The translations under genes and the position numbers were made by a program. A model generated the notes under the pieces. The model made no database searches. It saw nothing but the letters and a program-made list of their open reading frames with translations, and was not told the origin of the DNA. From Acidobacteriota bacterium (GTDB lineage: Bacteria > Acidobacteriota > Vicinamibacteria > Vicinamibacterales > UBA2999), in the NCBI GenBank assembly GCA_030650395.1, contig JAUSDY010000097.1, positions 1-64,000 on the forward strand: DNA of 64,000 nucleotides, written 5' to 3'. This document shows positions 60,967-64,000 of the stretch, piece by piece (within the stretch, counting starts at the first letter, position 1; each line of letters starts with the position of its first letter).

Positions 60967-61989
60967 ATGAGCCGTAAAATCGACGTCTTCAACCACATCT
61001 TCCCGAAACCGTTCTTCGAGCGGCTGCAGGAGGTGATCGTCAACCGAGGCGCCATCAAGCGCTGGCTCCACATTCCTTTTCTGTACGACCTCGACGTGCG
61101 TTTCCGGATGCTCGACGAATTTGGTCCGGACTACCGCCAGATCCTGTCTCTGTCGGCGCCGCCCATCGAATCGATCAACCCGGACCGGCAGGTCACGATC
61201 GATCTCGCGACCCTCGCCAACGACTCAATGGCCGACCTCGTCCGCCTGCATCCGGACCGATTCCCCGGATTCATCGCCTCGCTGCCGCTCAACGATCCCG
61301 ACGCGAGCGTGGCCGAACTTCACCGTGCCGTGAACACGCTCGGCGCGCTCGGCGTGCAGGTGTTCTCCAATGTGAACGGCGTCGCGCTGGACGACGAGCG
61401 CTACTTTCCGTTATTTGAAACGGCCGACCGGCTGCAGTGCCCGCTGTTGCTCCATCCCGCGCGCGGCGCGGCGTTTGCGGATTACGCCACCGAGACCAAG
61501 TCGAAGTACGAGATCTGGTGGACTTTCGGCTGGCCCTACGAAACCAGCGCCGCCATGCAGCGGCTGGTATTTTCACGACTGTTCGACCGTCTCCCGACCA
61601 TCAAGATCGTGGTGCACCACCTCGGCGCCATGATCCCGTATTTCGAAGGAAGAATCGGCTACGGCCTGGACCAGTTCGGCGCACGCACAGCCGACGAAGA
61701 CTACGGCGCGCTGCTCGCATCGTTGGAGAAGCGTCCCTACGACTACTTCAAGATGTTCTGGGCGGACACGGCGGTGTTCGGCAGCCGCGCGGCCACAGAA
61801 TGCGGACTGACGTTCTTCGGCCCCGATCGGGTCGTCTTTGCGTCAGACGCCCCGTTCGATCCCGAAGGCGGGCCGATGTACATCCGCGAAACCATCAAGG
61901 TGATCGACACCCTCGCGATCGCGGAATCTGACCGCGACAAGATCTATTGGCGCAATGCCGAGCAGCTGTTCCACCGGACCTTCCAGTGA
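60967..61989 (+). CDS. amidohydrolase 2 family, ACMSD/decarboxylase-like, first metal His replaced
   Basis: 340 residues. The fold and motifs match the ACMSD-type TIM barrel of non-oxidative decarboxylases (aminocarboxymuconate semialdehyde, gamma-resorcylate): LLLHPARGAAFA, KIVVHHLGAMIPYFEGRI, VVFASDAPFDPEGGPMYI. The first motif reads KIDVFNHIF where the family usually has DxHxH, so one metal ligand position is Phe. Some related proteins share this change, so it may mark a subgroup. It starts 3 bases after the monooxygenase gene. It may decarboxylate the hydroxylated product, if a metal is still bound. Confidence 0.8.
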   Translation: MSRKIDVFNHIFPKPFFERLQEVIVNRGAIKRWLHIPFLYDLDVRFRMLDEFGPDYRQILSLSAPPIESINPDRQVTIDLATLANDSMADLVRLHPDRFPGFIASLPLNDPDASVAELHRAVNTLGALGVQVFSNVNGVALDDERYFPLFETADRLQCPLLLHPARGAAFADYATETKSKYEIWWTFGWPYETSAAMQRLVFSRLFDRLPTIKIVVHHLGAMIPYFEGRIGYGLDQFGARTADEDYGALLASLEKRPYDYFKMFWADTAVFGSRAATECGLTFFGPDRVVFASDAPFDPEGGPMYIRETIKVIDTLAIAESDRDKIYWRNAEQLFHRTFQ

Positions 61990-61990
61990 G

Positions 61991-62045
61991 GTCCGGGGTT
62001 CCTGCGATCCGACGACCCGACGAAGCGGAACCCGGAACCCCGGAC
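61991..62045. terminator. 12-bp hairpin between converging operons
   Basis: GTCCGGGGTTCC (61991-62002) pairs perfectly with GGAACCCCGGAC (62034-62045). It sits between the amidohydrolase stop (61989) and the pcaL stop (62052). Its place and symmetry fit a bidirectional terminator; no U-tract. Confidence 0.65.
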
Positions 62046-62051
62046 GCGATC

Positions 62052-63191
62052 CTATCGCTCCCGCTCCTCGACTGCGATGTGAAATCCTGTGTTGGCGGCT
62101 GGAACACCCGCGTAGATCGCGGTGTGCAGCAAGACCTCTTCGAGGTCGCACCACTCCAGCTCGCGCGCCAGGCCGGTCCGCACGTGCAGGCGGAACTCTT
62201 CCCATCGCCCCAGGGCAGCGGCGATCGCAATCGTCAGCAGTCGGCGCGAGCGCACATCCAGCCCAGGCCTGGCCCAGATCGTCCCCCACGCGTACTGCGT
62301 GATCAGGTCCTGAAAATCCGGGCTGGGGCTGGTGGCGAGCGCTCGATCGACATGCTCGTCGCCGAGCACCGCGCGGCGCATCCGAAGTCCTACCGCTCGA
62401 TCGCCCATCTCGCTGGGCAGCAAAAAATCGACCAACGCGGCGGTGAACGAGCGCGGTGCCTCGAGGTTTGAGAGATGCGCGGTCGGAAGGTGTACCGCGC
62501 GCGCGCCGGCAATGGCATTCGCCAGGACGTCGCCGTGCCCGGACCACGGCAACGAGACGTCGAGGTTGCCGCTGATGATGAGAATGGGCAGGCGAATGTC
62601 GCCGAGCACGGCCGTCAAATTCACGTCCCGAATCGCTGTACAGCATCCCGCGTACCCCGCCGGGTCGGTCGCCAGCAGCGTGCGCCGCGCCGCTGCAACG
62701 GTTGGCGGATCCGCCGCGAGGCGACGAGGCGAAAAGAAACGGCCCATGACCGCGTCGGCGACGGCCGCCATCCCGCTGCTGAGCACCGCCTGCCGTCGTG
62801 CCTCCATCCGTTCGGCCCCCGGTCGCGGCGAGGTGTTGGCGAGCACGGCAGCCGTCAGGCGCGTCGGCGCATGCGAGGCAAGCCAAAGGCCAATCATTCC
62901 GCCGAGCGACAGGCCGCAGAAAGCAAACCGGTCGATCGCCAGGGCGTCGGCGAGCGCGAGGGCATCGCGCCCGAGCTGCTCGATGCGATAGTCGCCGGGC
63001 GTTGCGGTCGATGCGCCGTGACCGCGGGTGTCGTAGCGCAGCACGCGAAAGTGTGCCGAGAGGTCCGCGGCCTGCGCGTCCCACATCCCGTGGTCCTGTC
63101 CGAGCGAGTGAGACAGCATCAGGACCGGCCGATCGTCGCGGCCATCCATCCGGTAGTAACACGTCAAATCGCCGAGGCTCAGTAAGGGCAC
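62052..63191 (-). CDS. pcaL: fused 3-oxoadipate enol-lactonase / 4-carboxymuconolactone decarboxylase
   Basis: 379 residues from a GTG two bases after the pcaB stop, with GGAG placed correctly. The first 255 residues are an alpha/beta hydrolase (PcaD): HSLGQDHGMWD, nucleophile Ser95 in FCGLSLGGMIG, GNLDVSLPW and TAHLSNLEAP with the His. The last 120 are a carboxymuconolactone decarboxylase domain (PcaC): MRRAVLGDEHVDRALA, ITQYAWGTIWARPGLDVRSR, LEWCDLEEVLLHTAIYAGVP. The fusion carries out the steps from 4-carboxymuconolactone to 3-oxoadipate in the protocatechuate branch. Translation is coupled to pcaB. Confidence 0.92.
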   Translation of the reverse strand: MPLLSLGDLTCYYRMDGRDDRPVLMLSHSLGQDHGMWDAQAADLSAHFRVLRYDTRGHGASTATPGDYRIEQLGRDALALADALAIDRFAFCGLSLGGMIGLWLASHAPTRLTAAVLANTSPRPGAERMEARRQAVLSSGMAAVADAVMGRFFSPRRLAADPPTVAAARRTLLATDPAGYAGCCTAIRDVNLTAVLGDIRLPILIISGNLDVSLPWSGHGDVLANAIAGARAVHLPTAHLSNLEAPRSFTAALVDFLLPSEMGDRAVGLRMRRAVLGDEHVDRALATSPSPDFQDLITQYAWGTIWARPGLDVRSRRLLTIAIAAALGRWEEFRLHVRTGLARELEWCDLEEVLLHTAIYAGVPAANTGFHIAVEERER

Positions 63192-63193
63192 GG

Positions 63194-64000
63194 TTACTCC
63201 GAAGTCCCGGGGTTGCGGAGTTCGTCAAGGAGACGCCTGCGCAGCTCGTCGGCGGCGCCCAGATACGCTTCTGGCGAGTCCATACTCGAGAGCTCGATGG
63301 GCGTGAGGGCGGCCGCGGCTTCGGCGTTCGCCGCGAGCGCCGCCGCGAACGGCTGGCCGTCACGGCGTGCGGTGGCCAGGGCGTCGGCGATGATACAACG
63401 CGCGGCCTCACGGCCCAGCGCGGGGGCGAGCAGCATCATCGCGCGCTCGGCGAATACGACGCCGCCAGTGGCCGCAAGGTTGGCGCGCATGCGATCCGCA
63501 TCCACGCGGAGCGAGCCGACCGCATCTCGAACCGACGCGAGTGCGGCGCCCGTGGCCTGCACCACGGCCACGAGGGTAGGCGCTTCGGCAGCCCAGGCCC
63601 CCACGCCACGCTCGTGCTCATGCGGCATGGCTGCGAGAAATGCGGCGACCAGTCCGGGTACACGGGTCGCAGCCGCGAGCGCAATTCCGCAGGCGACGGG
63701 GTTTTGCTTATGGGGCATCGTCGATGACCCCCCGCCTGGTTCGGCCACCTCGGCCACCTCGTGCTGCATCAGCAGCGTCACGTCGCGGGCGATCTTGGCC
63801 AGCGTAGCGCAGTAGACGCCACATGCCGTCACGAGTGACGCGAGGCGATCGCGGTGCGCGTGCCACGGCGCCCCGGGGTCTTTCAGATCGAGCTCCCGCG
63901 CCAGTTCCGCCGCGACGGCGGGGCCGTGCGGGCCGAGCGCGGCGAGTGTACCGCTCGCGCCGCCGAATTGCAGCACACACGCGCCGTGTCCCGCCGCGAT
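63194..64000 (-). CDS. pcaB: 3-carboxy-cis,cis-muconate cycloisomerase, C-terminal part (5' end outside window)
   Basis: The frame is open to base 64000. The visible 268 residues are the C-terminal part of the fumarase/argininosuccinate lyase superfamily, with the signature GGGSSTMPHKQNPVACGIAL. QFGGASGTLAALGPHG and PGLVAAFLAAMPHEHERGVG are typical of PcaB. The enzyme lactonises beta-carboxymuconate to 4-carboxymuconolactone, the substrate of the downstream fusion protein. It must be followed upstream (outside the window) by at least the start of the gene. Confidence 0.92.
   Translation of the reverse strand: MAAGHGACVLQFGGASGTLAALGPHGPAVAAELARELDLKDPGAPWHAHRDRLASLVTACGVYCATLAKIARDVTLLMQHEVAEVAEPGGGSSTMPHKQNPVACGIALAAATRVPGLVAAFLAAMPHEHERGVGAWAAEAPTLVAVVQATGAALASVRDAVGSLRVDADRMRANLAATGGVVFAERAMMLLAPALGREAARCIIADALATARRDGQPFAAALAANAEAAAALTPIELSSMDSPEAYLGAADELRRRLLDELRNPGTSE

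Overview
The window comes from a high-GC bacterium, most likely an Acidobacteriota of the Vicinamibacteria type. This is inferred from two MacB/FtsX-type 'orphan' permeases of about 820 residues, a secreted DUF5117-type zincin, and many secreted or lipoprotein enzymes (S9 peptidase, LVIVD protein, DUF305 protein). No rRNA, tRNA or CRISPR array was seen.

Layout. 1-25.5 kb is ordinary chromosome: the end of a PQQ-type sugar dehydrogenase, an exported creatininase-like protein, a pair of MITE-like elements, a bactofilin with a frameshift next to trxC, an ATPase divergent from a choline-type symporter, a TetR-MFP-RND efflux operon, a DUF5117 metalloprotease, a Vms1/eRF1-like protein, an MFS/spermidine-synthase-like/TPR fusion, a ring-cleaving dioxygenase and several secreted proteins.

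25.5-42.45 kb is a defence island. A type I restriction system is split as hsdR-hsdS-[DUF5131, TcmP, XRE/ImmA peptidase, DUF4411 PIN-like]-hsdM, all on the + strand. Beyond it an XRE-ImmA/IrrE operon on the - strand is broken by an IS21-family element of 2,689 bp. The element has a 7-bp target duplication, and removing it restores one 341-codon frame. A DUF2188 gene and an unrecognised two-gene module (cytosolic protein plus exported CxxCH haem protein) complete the island. A 40-bp direct repeat with 2 mismatches, equal to the 3' end of an orphan permease gene, lies at both borders (25532 and 42453).

42.45-53.2 kb returns to chromosome: two orphan permeases, a 54-residue zinc-ribbon protein, an MHS-type MFS transporter, an S9 peptidase and an exported hydrolase. 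53.3-64 kb is an aromatic-acid catabolic region: a Tat-exported double cupin, three class II aldolase-fold proteins (one exported), a Pht5-like 4,5-dihydroxyphthalate decarboxylase homologue, a DASS transporter, an FAD aromatic hydroxylase, an ACMSD-type amidohydrolase, a PcaD-PcaC fusion and the end of pcaB. Together these suggest uptake and conversion of a phthalate- or hydroxybenzoate-like acid to protocatechuate-branch intermediates and then beta-ketoadipate.

A recurring theme is short palindromic DNA at gene ends. Each array has its own unit sequence but the same forward-then-inverted design (11.4, 45.3 and 62.0 kb, with weaker cases at 0.65, 2.5, 24.0 and 45.0 kb). A separate dispersed hairpin repeat has four copies, one of them in frame inside a protein gene.
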